From Syntrophomonadaceae bacterium (GTDB lineage: Bacteria; Bacillota; Dethiobacteria; DTU022): a stretch of 6,924 bases of DNA. The notes under the pieces are model-generated. The model worked only from the letters and a program-made list of their open reading frames with translations, made no database searches and was not told where the DNA came from. The position numbers and the translations under genes are program-made. This document shows positions 1 to 5,385 of the stretch, in pieces. Location: NCBI GenBank assembly GCA_003553895.1, contig PWFM01000015.1, positions 1-6,924 of the forward strand, read 5' to 3'. Position 1 is the first letter of the stretch. Each line of letters opens with the position of its first letter.

Positions 1-800
1 ACCGGGGTGCCGCAGGCCATCGCTTCGGCCACGCTCAGGCCGAAAGGCTCGTCGAAATTGATCAGGTGCAGGAGGGCCCGGGCTTTGCCGAGGACCTCTC
101 CCTTGTCTTCCGGACCGACCGGCCCGATGTAGCGGACCTGGTCGTTGTCCAGATAGGGGGCTACATAGCGATCAAAGTAGTTCTGGTCCTGGATAATCCC
201 GGCGATGACCAGGGGCAGGCCGACCTGCTTGGCCAGGCGAATGGACTCATAAGTCCCCTTGTCGTGGTGGATGCGGCCGAAAAAGAGCAGGTAGTCCTCT
301 GCTATTTCCCGGTAGGGGTATTTTTCCACCGGGATGCCGTGGTGGATGGTGGCCGCGTAGTCGAGTTCGGGGCTGCGGTCCGCTTCGCTGATGGCAACGT
401 AGTGGGCCGTCCGGTTGTATTTCCGGTATACGGGCAGGATACGCGGCGATGAAAAGCCGTGAATGGTGGTAAGCACCGGGGTAGAGACCAGACCGGAATA
501 ACTAAGCGGCAAAAAGTCAAAGTTGTTGTGGATCAAGTCAAAAGAGGAGGCTTCTTCGAAAACGGCGGCGATATGCAGGCACTCCCAGACCTTGGGCTCC
601 AGCTCTTCGTCTTCGGACCAGGGCCGGGGCGCCACCGAGCGCAGCCTGGCTCCGGTAAGCGAGTCGCCGGTGGCGTACAGGGTTACATCGACCCCGCGTT
701 TGACCAGCCCTTCGGTGAGCATGCTGACTACCCACTCCCAGGGTCCGTAGTGGCGGGGCGGTGTGCGCCAGGATATGGGGGCGAGCATGGCAATTTTCAT
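1..800 (-). CDS. GT4-family glycosyltransferase, C-terminus cut off by the window edge
   Basis: Retaining GT-B fold glycosyltransferase that should move a sugar from a nucleotide-sugar donor to a cytoplasmic acceptor. The 266 visible residues start MKIAMLAPISWRTPPRHYGP, the usual first strand and glycine/proline loop of GT4 enzymes. Residues 112-115 (TIHG) belong to the N-terminal domain. The donor-binding half shows FFGRIHHDKG (173-182, with R176 and K181) and the EX7E signature E251-PFGLSVA-E259. The family usually has 340-380 residues, so about 80-100 are missing. The ATG at 798-800 lies one base beyond the stop codon of the GH130 gene, so the two are surely cotranscribed. The AGGAGG at 819-824, inside that gene, is about 18 bases from the ATG, longer than usual, so translational coupling is likely. 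Donor and acceptor cannot be read from the sequence. The pairing with a mannoside phosphorylase suggests mannosyl or glucosyl transfer (inference). Confidence 0.9.
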   Translation of the reverse strand, partial: MKIAMLAPISWRTPPRHYGPWEWVVSMLTEGLVKRGVDVTLYATGDSLTGARLRSVAPRPWSEDEELEPKVWECLHIAAVFEEASSFDLIHNNFDFLPLSYSGLVSTPVLTTIHGFSSPRILPVYRKYNRTAHYVAISEADRSPELDYAATIHHGIPVEKYPYREIAEDYLLFFGRIHHDKGTYESIRLAKQVGLPLVIAGIIQDQNYFDRYVAPYLDNDQVRYIGPVGPEDKGEVLGKARALLHLINFDEPFGLSVAEAMACGTP

Positions 801-801
801 C

Positions 802-1773
802 TCAGCGGCAGAATCCTTCCTCCTCTGAATCATTGCAGGTCAAAAGGTGTTTGACCAGGTCATGCAGTTTGGCCGTAGCCAGGCAAACATACGAATCGGC
901 GGCGCCGTAATACATGATCAGTTCATCGGTCTCCGGGTCGTGGACGGTGCCGGTGGGGAAGGTGACCCCGGGGACATCGCCAACCCGTTCGTAAGGTTCA
1001 TGGGGCCCAAAGACCCACTGGTCGCAGCGCTTTCTGATCCGGCGCGGGTCTTCTAAGTCCAGCAGGGCCAGACCGACCCGGTACAGGCTGCCCGAAACGG
1101 TGTTTCTGACCCCGTGGTAGATGATCAGCCAGCCTTCGTCGGTTTCAATCGGCGGCGGACCCAGGCCGACCCTGGTAGTGTCCCACCAGCCCGGTCGAAC
1201 GGGCAGCAGGATCTGGTGGTTGCCCCAGTGCTCCAGGTCGGGGGAACAGGAGACCCAGATATGGGCTTCTCCCCTGATAATGGGCCGGTGAATCAGGGTG
1301 TATTTGCCGTTGATCTTGCGCGGAAAAAGCGAAGCGTCCTTGTCTTCCGGCGGCAGCATGGCCCCGCGGCGCTCAAAGTGGTGCAGGTCTTCAGATAGGG
1401 CCAGGGAAACAACCGGCCCGTCTTTAGAAAAGGAAACATAGGTAACGGCGTACTTCTGCAGGTCTTCGAGCCAGACGATGCGGGGATCTTCAATGCCCCA
1501 TCTTTCCTCGTTGTATTCGGGATCGGGCGATAAAGTCGGCTGTTCGTCGATCTGCCAGTTGGTTTTGCCGTCCTTGCTGCGAGCAAAGGTGAGATGGGAA
1601 AAACCGCGCATGTCTTCCACGCGGACCAGGAGCAGGGTCTCTCCACCGTGCCGGACTGCTCCCGGGTTGAAAGTGGCGTTGGCCGGGTAGGGCCAGCGAT
1701 CCGGTTCTAAAACCGGGTTGCCCTTATAACGATCAAAAGTGATGTTCGGGCGCTGGTGACTGTAGTAAATCAT
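802..1773 (-). CDS. GH130 family beta-mannoside phosphorylase / glycosidase
   Basis: A 323-residue five-bladed beta-propeller protein of glycoside hydrolase family 130. Members phosphorolyse beta-mannosides to mannose 1-phosphate, inverting the anomeric centre; some are hydrolases. Visible family marks are NPGA (36-39), RVED (51-54), GIEDPRI (93-99, with D96 in the place of the catalytic acid), KDASLFPR (145-152), HRP (162-164), the YHG turn (219-221) and YYGAADS (288-294). The length is normal. Basic and His residues that could hold phosphate (R98, H162, R163, H220) are present, which favours a phosphorylase over a hydrolase. The ATG follows AAAGGAG at 1782-1788. Thermoanaerobacter carries comparable GH130 genes acting on beta-1,2-mannosides; whether this enzyme prefers beta-1,2 or beta-1,4 linkages cannot be decided here. 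With no signal peptide it should act in the cytoplasm. It is followed directly by the GT4 gene. Confidence 0.9.
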   Translation of the reverse strand: MIYYSHQRPNITFDRYKGNPVLEPDRWPYPANATFNPGAVRHGGETLLLVRVEDMRGFSHLTFARSKDGKTNWQIDEQPTLSPDPEYNEERWGIEDPRIVWLEDLQKYAVTYVSFSKDGPVVSLALSEDLHHFERRGAMLPPEDKDASLFPRKINGKYTLIHRPIIRGEAHIWVSCSPDLEHWGNHQILLPVRPGWWDTTRVGLGPPPIETDEGWLIIYHGVRNTVSGSLYRVGLALLDLEDPRRIRKRCDQWVFGPHEPYERVGDVPGVTFPTGTVHDPETDELIMYYGAADSYVCLATAKLHDLVKHLLTCNDSEEEGFCR

Positions 1774-1798
1774 TAACGTGACTCCTTTAAAATAGTTA

Positions 1799-1828
1799 TT
1801 TATATTTAACTTCAGTTTTAATAGTTAA
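1799..1828 (-). promoter_or_regulatory. Predicted sigma-A promoter of the GH130-GT4 operon
   Basis: On the minus strand TTAACT (1823-1828, 4 of 6 consensus bases) and TATAAA (1799-1804, 5 of 6) are separated by 18 bases. Transcription would start near 1792, giving a short leader of about 20 bases before the ATG at 1773, with the ribosome site inside it. The surrounding AT-rich stretch contrasts with the GC-rich genes on both sides. Confidence 0.5.
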
Positions 1829-1830
1829 AT
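1804..1830. repeat. Perfect 8-bp inverted repeat over the GH130 promoter (candidate operator)
   Basis: ATTTAACT (1804-1811) and AGTTAAAT (1823-1830) are perfect reverse complements separated by 11 bases, so the arm centres are 19 bp apart, about two helical turns. One arm covers the predicted -35 box and the other abuts the -10 box. Binding of a dimeric regulator here would block the promoter. This is inference from position and symmetry; AT-rich dyads also arise by chance. Confidence 0.4.
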
Positions 1831-1882
1831 TATTCGCTATAGTTGAGGCTATTCCTGCTCTCCAGCCAGATCTGTTCGGGGA

Positions 1883-1913
1883 AAACTCGGCCCGGAATTT
1901 ATTGCCCGGGGCC
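1883..1913 (-). terminator. Possible intrinsic terminator after the MBL-fold hydrolase gene
   Basis: Just past the stop codon at 1922, the minus strand reads GGCCCCGG, a ten-base loop, then CCGGGCC (1889-1913), a GC-rich stem with one bulged base, followed by GAGTTTTCCCC. The T run is only four long (1883-1886), so the terminator may be leaky. Confidence 0.4.
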
Positions 1914-1921
1914 GGCCGCTT

Positions 1922-2617
1922 TTAGCCGAAAAAGAAACGCTTGATCTGGGTTAAATTATGCTTGACATTTGAGGCCCCGGAGACGTAACCCATATGTCCC
2001 GGGAGCATCATTTCAACCCCCTCAAAGCGCAGCAGCTTATCTACGCTTTGGCCCAGGGTCTCCATGTTCCCGCCGGGCAGGTCGGCGCGGCCTATGCTGC
2101 CCTCAAAAACAGTATCCCCGCTGATCAGCGCTTTTTCTTCCGGCAGGTAAAAGCAAACGCAGCCCGGAGAATGACCGGGGGTGTGCAGGACCTTGATCTG
2201 ATCACCGGTCCCGTTCCCGGCATCGCCGGCCAGATCGCCTTCTTCCAGGTAAAAATCAGGTGTGAGGGACGGAAAATCTTTCCCTCCCTGGCCGGCATAA
2301 TGCTTGGCCATGGCCTCTAAGATAAATTCATCTTCCCTGTGGATACCGAAACGGGCCCCGCTTTGCTCGCGGATTGCGCCCACCGCCTCCACATGATCGG
2401 GGTGGCCGTGGGTGCACAAGATCAGGTCAACCTCGTTTAGCTTAAACCCGTCTGCGGCCAGCTGGGAATCGAGCTGTTCCAGGCAGTTTTCATTCAGTTC
2501 GTTGTTGATGTGACCGGGATCGAAAAGAATTAACTGCTCTCCCCTGTAGAGGCAGCTGTTGCAGTTGTTGGCCATGCCCTGCCAGGGATACCAGTATAGT
2601 TTTTCCGTTAATTGCAT
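1922..2617 (-). CDS. MBL-fold metallo-hydrolase, glyoxalase II-like
   Basis: A 231-residue metallo-beta-lactamase-fold hydrolase. It has the full set of ligands for two metal ions: the THGHPDH motif (H70, H72, D74, H75), H149 in HTPGHSPG (146-152), D168 in SGDTVF (167-171) and H208 in LPGHMG (205-210). GRADLPGG (177-184) is the block seen in the glyoxalase II / thioesterase-like branch, not in antibiotic beta-lactamases. There is no signal peptide, so a cytoplasmic role, such as hydrolysis of a thioester, is expected. The real substrate is unknown. The ATG at 2615-2617 has a near-perfect AAGGAGGT (2623-2630). The gene is flanked by its own promoter and a possible terminator, so it is probably a single-gene unit. 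Confidence 0.9.
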   Translation of the reverse strand: MQLTEKLYWYPWQGMANNCNSCLYRGEQLILFDPGHINNELNENCLEQLDSQLAADGFKLNEVDLILCTHGHPDHVEAVGAIREQSGARFGIHREDEFILEAMAKHYAGQGGKDFPSLTPDFYLEEGDLAGDAGNGTGDQIKVLHTPGHSPGCVCFYLPEEKALISGDTVFEGSIGRADLPGGNMETLGQSVDKLLRFEGVEMMLPGHMGYVSGASNVKHNLTQIKRFFFG

Positions 2618-2647
2618 GTTATACCTCCTTGACTCTTTATAATCAGG

Positions 2648-2676
2648 TTTAAAAAAGCGGTTCTCTACAATAACAA
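2648..2676 (-). promoter_or_regulatory. Predicted promoter of the MBL-fold hydrolase gene
   Basis: On the minus strand TTGTTA (2671-2676) and TTTAAA (2648-2653) are exactly 17 bases apart; each matches 4 of 6 consensus bases. Transcription would start near 2641, about 24 bases before the ATG. Other AT-rich hexamers nearby make the exact boxes uncertain. Confidence 0.35.
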
Positions 2677-2688
2677 ACCTTTTGTTAT
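2670..2688. repeat. Perfect 8-bp inverted repeat upstream of the MBL-fold gene (candidate operator)
   Basis: ATAACAAA (2670-2677), a three-base spacer, then TTTGTTAT (2681-2688) form a 19-bp palindrome. It overlaps the predicted -35 box of the hydrolase gene, a position suited to a repressor. No A- or T-run makes it look like a terminator in either direction. Confidence 0.4.
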
Positions 2689-2712
2689 AATATCATAAAT
2701 CATTCTTGTTTT

Positions 2713-2728
2713 GGGCATTAAAATGCCC
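2713..2728. repeat. Short hairpin between the MATE stop codon and the MBL-fold gene
   Basis: GGGCATT (2713-2719) and AATGCCC (2722-2728) are perfect complements around two bases. It lies 13 bases past the MATE stop codon, where a terminator would be expected. On that strand it is followed by AAAACAAG instead of a T run, so it is not a standard intrinsic terminator; it may protect the 3' end of the transcript. Confidence 0.4.
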
Positions 2729-2740
2729 AGGGGGTGATTG

Positions 2741-4108
2741 TTAAACCGCTTCTTCGTAATAAAGAGAGGGGCGCAGGGGGATGTTCTGCTGTTTTAATTC
2801 CCGGGAAACCATCAGGAAAGTAATGATGAAAGCAAGCAGGTCACTCACCGGGCGGGCCACCCAGACCCCGAGTAAGCCGGCATAACCGGAGAGGATTAAC
2901 AGCAGGGGAATAAAGAGCATCACTTCCCGCAGCAGCGATAAGAATAGCGACGGGACCGCCTTGCCGATGGCCTGGAAAAAAATCGTCGATACAATCTGCA
3001 TCCCGATCAGGGGAAGCATTAGCATCATAATCCGCATGGAGTAGGTGCCCATGGCCAGGAGTTCTGCCTCATCGGTAAAAAAACCCAGGAAAGTAGCCGG
3101 GCTGATATAGATAACCAGGGCCAGCAGGGGGATAAAAGCGGTGCTGATCGTAAAGCCCTTGATCACCGCCTCGCGGATGCGGCCATTTTTTTCTGCCCCG
3201 TAGTTGTAGCCGATCACCGGCAAAAGGCCCTGGGAAAAGCCGATCACCGGCATCACTATAAGCATCTGGAGCCTGAAGAAAAGGCCCATGGCGGCAATCG
3301 GTATATGGCCGAAGCCTGCTAAAATAACGTTGACAACAGTCAGGGAAAGGTTTTTGGAAAAGAGCCGCACCATGCTCGGAAAACCGATCTTGTAGATATT
3401 TTTAATAATCTCGTAGTCGGGCTTCAGGTTGGCCGCCAGCAGTTTGACATTACTGCGGCCGCTGATAAAATGCCCCAGCAGGATCAGGGCCCCCGTTCCC
3501 TTGGCCAGGACCGTGGCCACGGCGGCGCCCCTGACTTCCATGCCCAGCAGGAAAATAAAGATCGGGTCGAGAGCAATATTGAGGAGCGATGAAAAAACCA
3601 TAATTTTCATCGATAAAAGGGGGCTGCCTTCGGCCCGGACCACGTTGTTCAGGCTCATGATCAAAAAGAACATGACCGACCAGGTCGTGATCACCGAGGC
3701 ATAATCTTCGGTATAGCCGAGAATTTCCGGGGCGGCACCCACCAGGACTAACAGAGGGCGCAGGTAATAATAGGAGAGCGCTGCAATGAGCAGGCCAAAG
3801 AATAATGCCAGGCCCACTACCTGGCCCACCGCTTTTTCGGCATCGTTGGTTTTGCCGGCGCCGAGCGAACGGGAAATCAGGGAGGCTGAACCGACCCCGA
3901 TCCCCACCCCGATCGCACCTAAGATCATCTGGATGGGAAAGGCTACCGAAAGGGCGGCAATGGCTTCACTTCCGAGCCTGCCGATGAATATGGTATCGAC
4001 CACGTTATAGGTTGCGGCCACTACCATACCCACCGTGCCCGGCAGGGAGTAACGGAAAAGCAGCCTGGTGATGCTCTCTGTGCCCATGTCATCGTATTTT
4101 TGTTGCAT
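2741..4108 (-). CDS. MATE family multidrug efflux transporter (MepA-like)
   Basis: A 455-residue inner-membrane antiporter of the MATE family, of normal length, with about twelve hydrophobic helices in two six-helix halves. The first half has the typical opening MGTESITRLLFRYSLPGTVG (8-27), then helix 1 with NVVDTIFIGRLG (35-46) and the GVGIGVGSASLISRSLGAGK stretch (67-86). The second half begins near residue 240 (IGFPSMVR) and has GFSQGLLPVIGYNYGA (290-305), the conserved QG..P..GYN.GA signature. These pumps export cationic drugs, dyes or metabolites using a sodium or proton gradient; the substrate cannot be read here. The ATG at 4106-4108 follows GGGAGGG (4113-4119). The gene diverges from the toxin-antitoxin pair, about 330 bases away. 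A decayed second copy lies at 6392-6555. Confidence 0.95.
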   Translation of the reverse strand: MQQKYDDMGTESITRLLFRYSLPGTVGMVVAATYNVVDTIFIGRLGSEAIAALSVAFPIQMILGAIGVGIGVGSASLISRSLGAGKTNDAEKAVGQVVGLALFFGLLIAALSYYYLRPLLVLVGAAPEILGYTEDYASVITTWSVMFFLIMSLNNVVRAEGSPLLSMKIMVFSSLLNIALDPIFIFLLGMEVRGAAVATVLAKGTGALILLGHFISGRSNVKLLAANLKPDYEIIKNIYKIGFPSMVRLFSKNLSLTVVNVILAGFGHIPIAAMGLFFRLQMLIVMPVIGFSQGLLPVIGYNYGAEKNGRIREAVIKGFTISTAFIPLLALVIYISPATFLGFFTDEAELLAMGTYSMRIMMLMLPLIGMQIVSTIFFQAIGKAVPSLFLSLLREVMLFIPLLLILSGYAGLLGVWVARPVSDLLAFIITFLMVSRELKQQNIPLRPSLYYEEAV

Positions 4109-4237
4109 TCTTACCCTCCCCGGCAGTAGTAGTAATTATTGTGGTTTAATGATTACAACCTTTGTTTACCTGGCCATTGCCACCGCTCCAGCGCAAGTGT
4201 CCCTTATCCAGAATAAACCACGGCTGAACTTTAACCC

Positions 4238-4299
4238 ACAAACTTGCCGGTAATGACTTTAACATATCTGTCCGTTACTGTCCATCCAAGAGGGGGTCG
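4238..4299. repeat. Conserved 62-bp block upstream of the MATE gene, copy 1
   Basis: This block matches 6684-6745 at 59 of 62 positions, both in the same orientation. The DNA between it and the MATE start (4109-4237) also matches the second copy, but much less well and with small gaps. The block is therefore preserved better than its surroundings. Read on the minus strand it would lie in a MATE 5' leader or promoter region; on the plus strand it precedes the antitoxin promoter. Plus-strand RNA could pair CGGTAATG (4248-4255) with CGTTACTG (4273-4280) using G-U pairs, but copy 2 breaks one pair, so a fold is not proven. The minus strand is also open and would encode RPPLGWTV...YVKVITGKFV. Confidence 0.75.
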
Positions 4300-4323
4300 T
4301 ACCCTTAAAGAGAGTAATTGGAA

Positions 4324-4360
4324 GCCCGCCGGCTTTAGATTCCTTTCGGGCATTCTAAAG
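4324..4360. other. Two interlocked inverted repeats (possible pseudoknot) upstream of the antitoxin promoter
   Basis: GCCCG (4324-4328) pairs with CGGGC (4347-4351), and CTTTAGA (4333-4339) pairs with TCTAAAG (4354-4360). The two stems are interleaved, which is the layout of an H-type pseudoknot in RNA from either strand. A competing simple hairpin, AAGCC with GGCTT (4322-4335), is also possible. Only minus-strand RNA is expected to include it in a leader (the MATE side), because the plus-strand promoter lies downstream. The element is absent beside copy 2. No known RNA family was recognised. Confidence 0.3.
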
Positions 4361-4371
4361 ACTTCTTGCCT

Positions 4372-4407
4372 GTGGTATAATCTATTCAGGTGGTATAATC
4401 TATTCAG
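4372..4407 (+). promoter_or_regulatory. Tandem-duplicated extended -10 promoter of the toxin-antitoxin operon
   Basis: The 18-base unit GTGGTATAATCTATTCAG occurs twice with no gap (4372-4389 and 4390-4407) and no mismatch. Each unit has a perfect TATAAT (4376-4381 and 4394-4399) preceded by TGG, the extended -10 motif, which can work without a good -35 box; no convincing -35 box is seen. Starts would fall near 4388 and 4406, upstream of the ribosome site at 4428-4436. The repeat may also be a double binding site for the antitoxin, as these operons are usually self-repressed. Confidence 0.7.
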
Positions 4408-4441
4408 AAGGAAAAGATAGTGCATTTAAGGGGTGATACAG

Positions 4442-4663
4442 GTGATCGAAATATCAACAGATGAGCTCAAGCAAAAGCTTAATATGATCATCTCCCATAT
4501 CGAAAAAGGTGAAAAGTGTATTGTTATAAAGGAAGGAAAGCCTATTGCTGAAATCGCTCCCTTAGAAAACTATACACCGTCTTGGAAAAGGCGTGTTGAA
4601 AAAATCACTTTACCAAATGGAACAAGTGTCCAGGACTATGTGGAAGCAGAGCGTAACTGTTAA
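4442..4663 (+). CDS. Phd/YefM-type antitoxin of the PIN-toxin pair
   Basis: A 73-residue antitoxin. The N-terminus IEISTDELKQKLNMIISHIE and the following GEKCIVIKEGKPIAEIAPLE are the Phd/YefM DNA-binding fold: helices that dimerise, then a strand carrying the G-K-P-I-A turn. The C-terminal part (about 48-73, rich in charge) should wrap around and inhibit the toxin. GTG at 4442 is chosen as start because AAGGGGTGA (4428-4436) lies at a good distance; GTG at 4433 would add three residues but sits on top of that site. The stop codon touches the toxin ATG, so the two are translated together. The Phd-like dimer probably also represses the duplicated promoter just upstream. The gene is markedly more AT-rich than the MATE gene. 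Confidence 0.85.
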   Translation: MIEISTDELKQKLNMIISHIEKGEKCIVIKEGKPIAEIAPLENYTPSWKRRVEKITLPNGTSVQDYVEAERNC

Positions 4664-5089
4664 ATGAGATACTTTTTTGACACATCTGCCCTGGTTAAAC
4701 GTTATATTAAAGAATCTGGAAGTGAAGTTATTGATAACACAATAGATAAAGCGAGTGATATTCTTGTTTCTGCATTGACCCATATAGAAACCGTCTCAGC
4801 ATTTCGTCGTTTGCTATCAGAGGAAAAAATTTGTGAAGTTAACTATGAAAAATTAAAATCTGAATTGAATAAAGACTTCAAAGATTTTACTATCTTGCCT
4901 GTCTCACAAAAAACATTGAATAAAGCTTATCAAATTGTAGACGCCGATGATTTGAGAACACTTGATGCAATTCAACTTGCAACTGCAATTTTATATTCAA
5001 ATAAAATTGACCAACTGGTTGCTGCTGATCAACGCTTATTATCTGCAGCAGAAAATAACAATTTAGATACGATAGACCCGTTGAAATAA
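4664..5089 (+). CDS. PIN-domain toxin (VapC-like ribonuclease)
   Basis: A 141-residue PIN-domain protein, the normal size for a VapC toxin. It starts MRYFFDTSALVKRYIKESGS with D6 as the first acidic metal ligand. E42 (in HIETVSAF), D101 (in LRTLDAIQLATA) and D122 (in VAADQRLLSAA) complete the usual acidic set, so the active site looks intact. Such enzymes cut tRNA or rRNA using magnesium or manganese; the target here is unknown. The ATG immediately follows the antitoxin stop codon and has only a weak ribosome site (GAAGCAGAG), consistent with translation coupled to the antitoxin and toxin kept below it. The pairing of a PIN toxin with a Phd/YefM antitoxin is common. The AT-rich composition suggests transfer together with the antitoxin gene. 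Confidence 0.88.
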   Translation: MRYFFDTSALVKRYIKESGSEVIDNTIDKASDILVSALTHIETVSAFRRLLSEEKICEVNYEKLKSELNKDFKDFTILPVSQKTLNKAYQIVDADDLRTLDAIQLATAILYSNKIDQLVAADQRLLSAAENNNLDTIDPLK

Positions 5090-5094
5090 CCGGC

Positions 5095-5228
5095 CCGCTA
5101 ACTTGCTGTCTACGCTTAGGTTCATGAGTCGCCTCCAATAAACCTCTATACTCGCTATGAGTCGACTGGCCAGGTCTTACTCAGGGGGCTTCCCACCCAC
5201 TATATGGTGAGCCCTTAGCCTGGCGCAC
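5095..5228 (-). mobile_element. Possible 5' fragment of a group II intron (structured non-coding DNA)
   Basis: On the minus strand the segment opens with GTGCGCC at 5228-5222, like the GUGYG start of bacterial group II introns. It then folds well: CCAGG (5223-5219) with CCTGG (5174-5170), enclosing GGGCT (5214-5210) with AGCCC (5190-5186), and CACC (5209-5206) with GGTG (5197-5194). This resembles the start of domain I. It stops at the end of the toxin gene, with no domain V and no reverse transcriptase, so it would be a remnant. An alternative is the non-coding left end of an IS110-type element: GGAGG and an ATG at 5125 open a 20-codon frame starting MNLSVDSKLA that ends inside the toxin gene. 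The identity is tentative; the folding is directly visible. Confidence 0.35.
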
Positions 5229-5235
5229 GGTCGTA

Positions 5236-5285
5236 GCCCTAAAGGGAGTTTCTGGAAGGACGAAGTCATGTAAAAACTCCCGGGC
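5236..5285. repeat. Large inverted repeat forming a 12-bp stem
   Basis: GCCC (5236-5239) pairs with GGGC (5282-5285), and GGGAGTTT (5244-5251) pairs with AAACTCCC (5274-5281). The four bases 5240-5243 bulge on one side, and the loop has 22 bases. All pairs are Watson-Crick. It sits just outside the GTGCGCC start of the possible intron. In minus-strand RNA GCGTGC (5289-5284) and GTGCGC (5228-5223) can also pair using two G-U pairs, which would be mismatches in plus-strand RNA. This slightly favours a minus-strand RNA, but that pairing competes with part of the GCCC/GGGC pairing. Confidence 0.6.
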
Positions 5286-5286
5286 A

Positions 5287-5308
5287 CGCTCAATATGAGT
5301 GATTTTTT
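5287..5308 (+). terminator. Intrinsic terminator on the plus strand, downstream of the toxin gene
   Basis: CGCTCA (5287-5292) pairs with TGAGTG (5296-5301), six pairs including one G-U, around a three-base loop. It is followed by A and six T residues (5303-5308). It would end plus-strand transcripts from the toxin-antitoxin operon before they run into the convergent nuclease gene. The stem is short, so efficiency is uncertain. Confidence 0.45.
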
Positions 5309-5385
5309 GATGGGATTTAGCAAGTTAGTATGTCACTTTAAGGTTTTAGGAAGTTCTTGAACGGCACACCTACCTATCATTACCA

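Noticed and set aside
66..854. Plus-strand open frames across the left 850 bases
   Set aside because: They lie opposite the glycosyltransferase frame, whose minus-strand translation has clear GT4 motifs. The plus-strand products show no domain.
2713..2728. The hairpin after the MATE gene as an intrinsic terminator
   Set aside because: No T run follows the stem on either strand.
4231..4425. Minus-strand frame of 64 residues covering the 62-bp block, and the similar one at 6650-6877
   Set aside because: They share RPPLGWTV and YVKVITGKFV only because the DNA block is repeated. All three substitutions between copies change the amino acid, the other parts are unrelated, and neither has a good ribosome site.
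5066..5125. A 20-codon minus-strand frame with a good GGAGG and ATG, starting MNLSVDSKLA
   Set aside because: It runs into the end of the toxin gene on the other strand and stops. It is too short to call; it is mentioned only as an alternative reading of the structured segment.
4890..5138. Minus-strand frame of 82 residues opposite the PIN toxin
   Set aside because: It is a shadow of the toxin gene, whose own frame has all four acidic residues.
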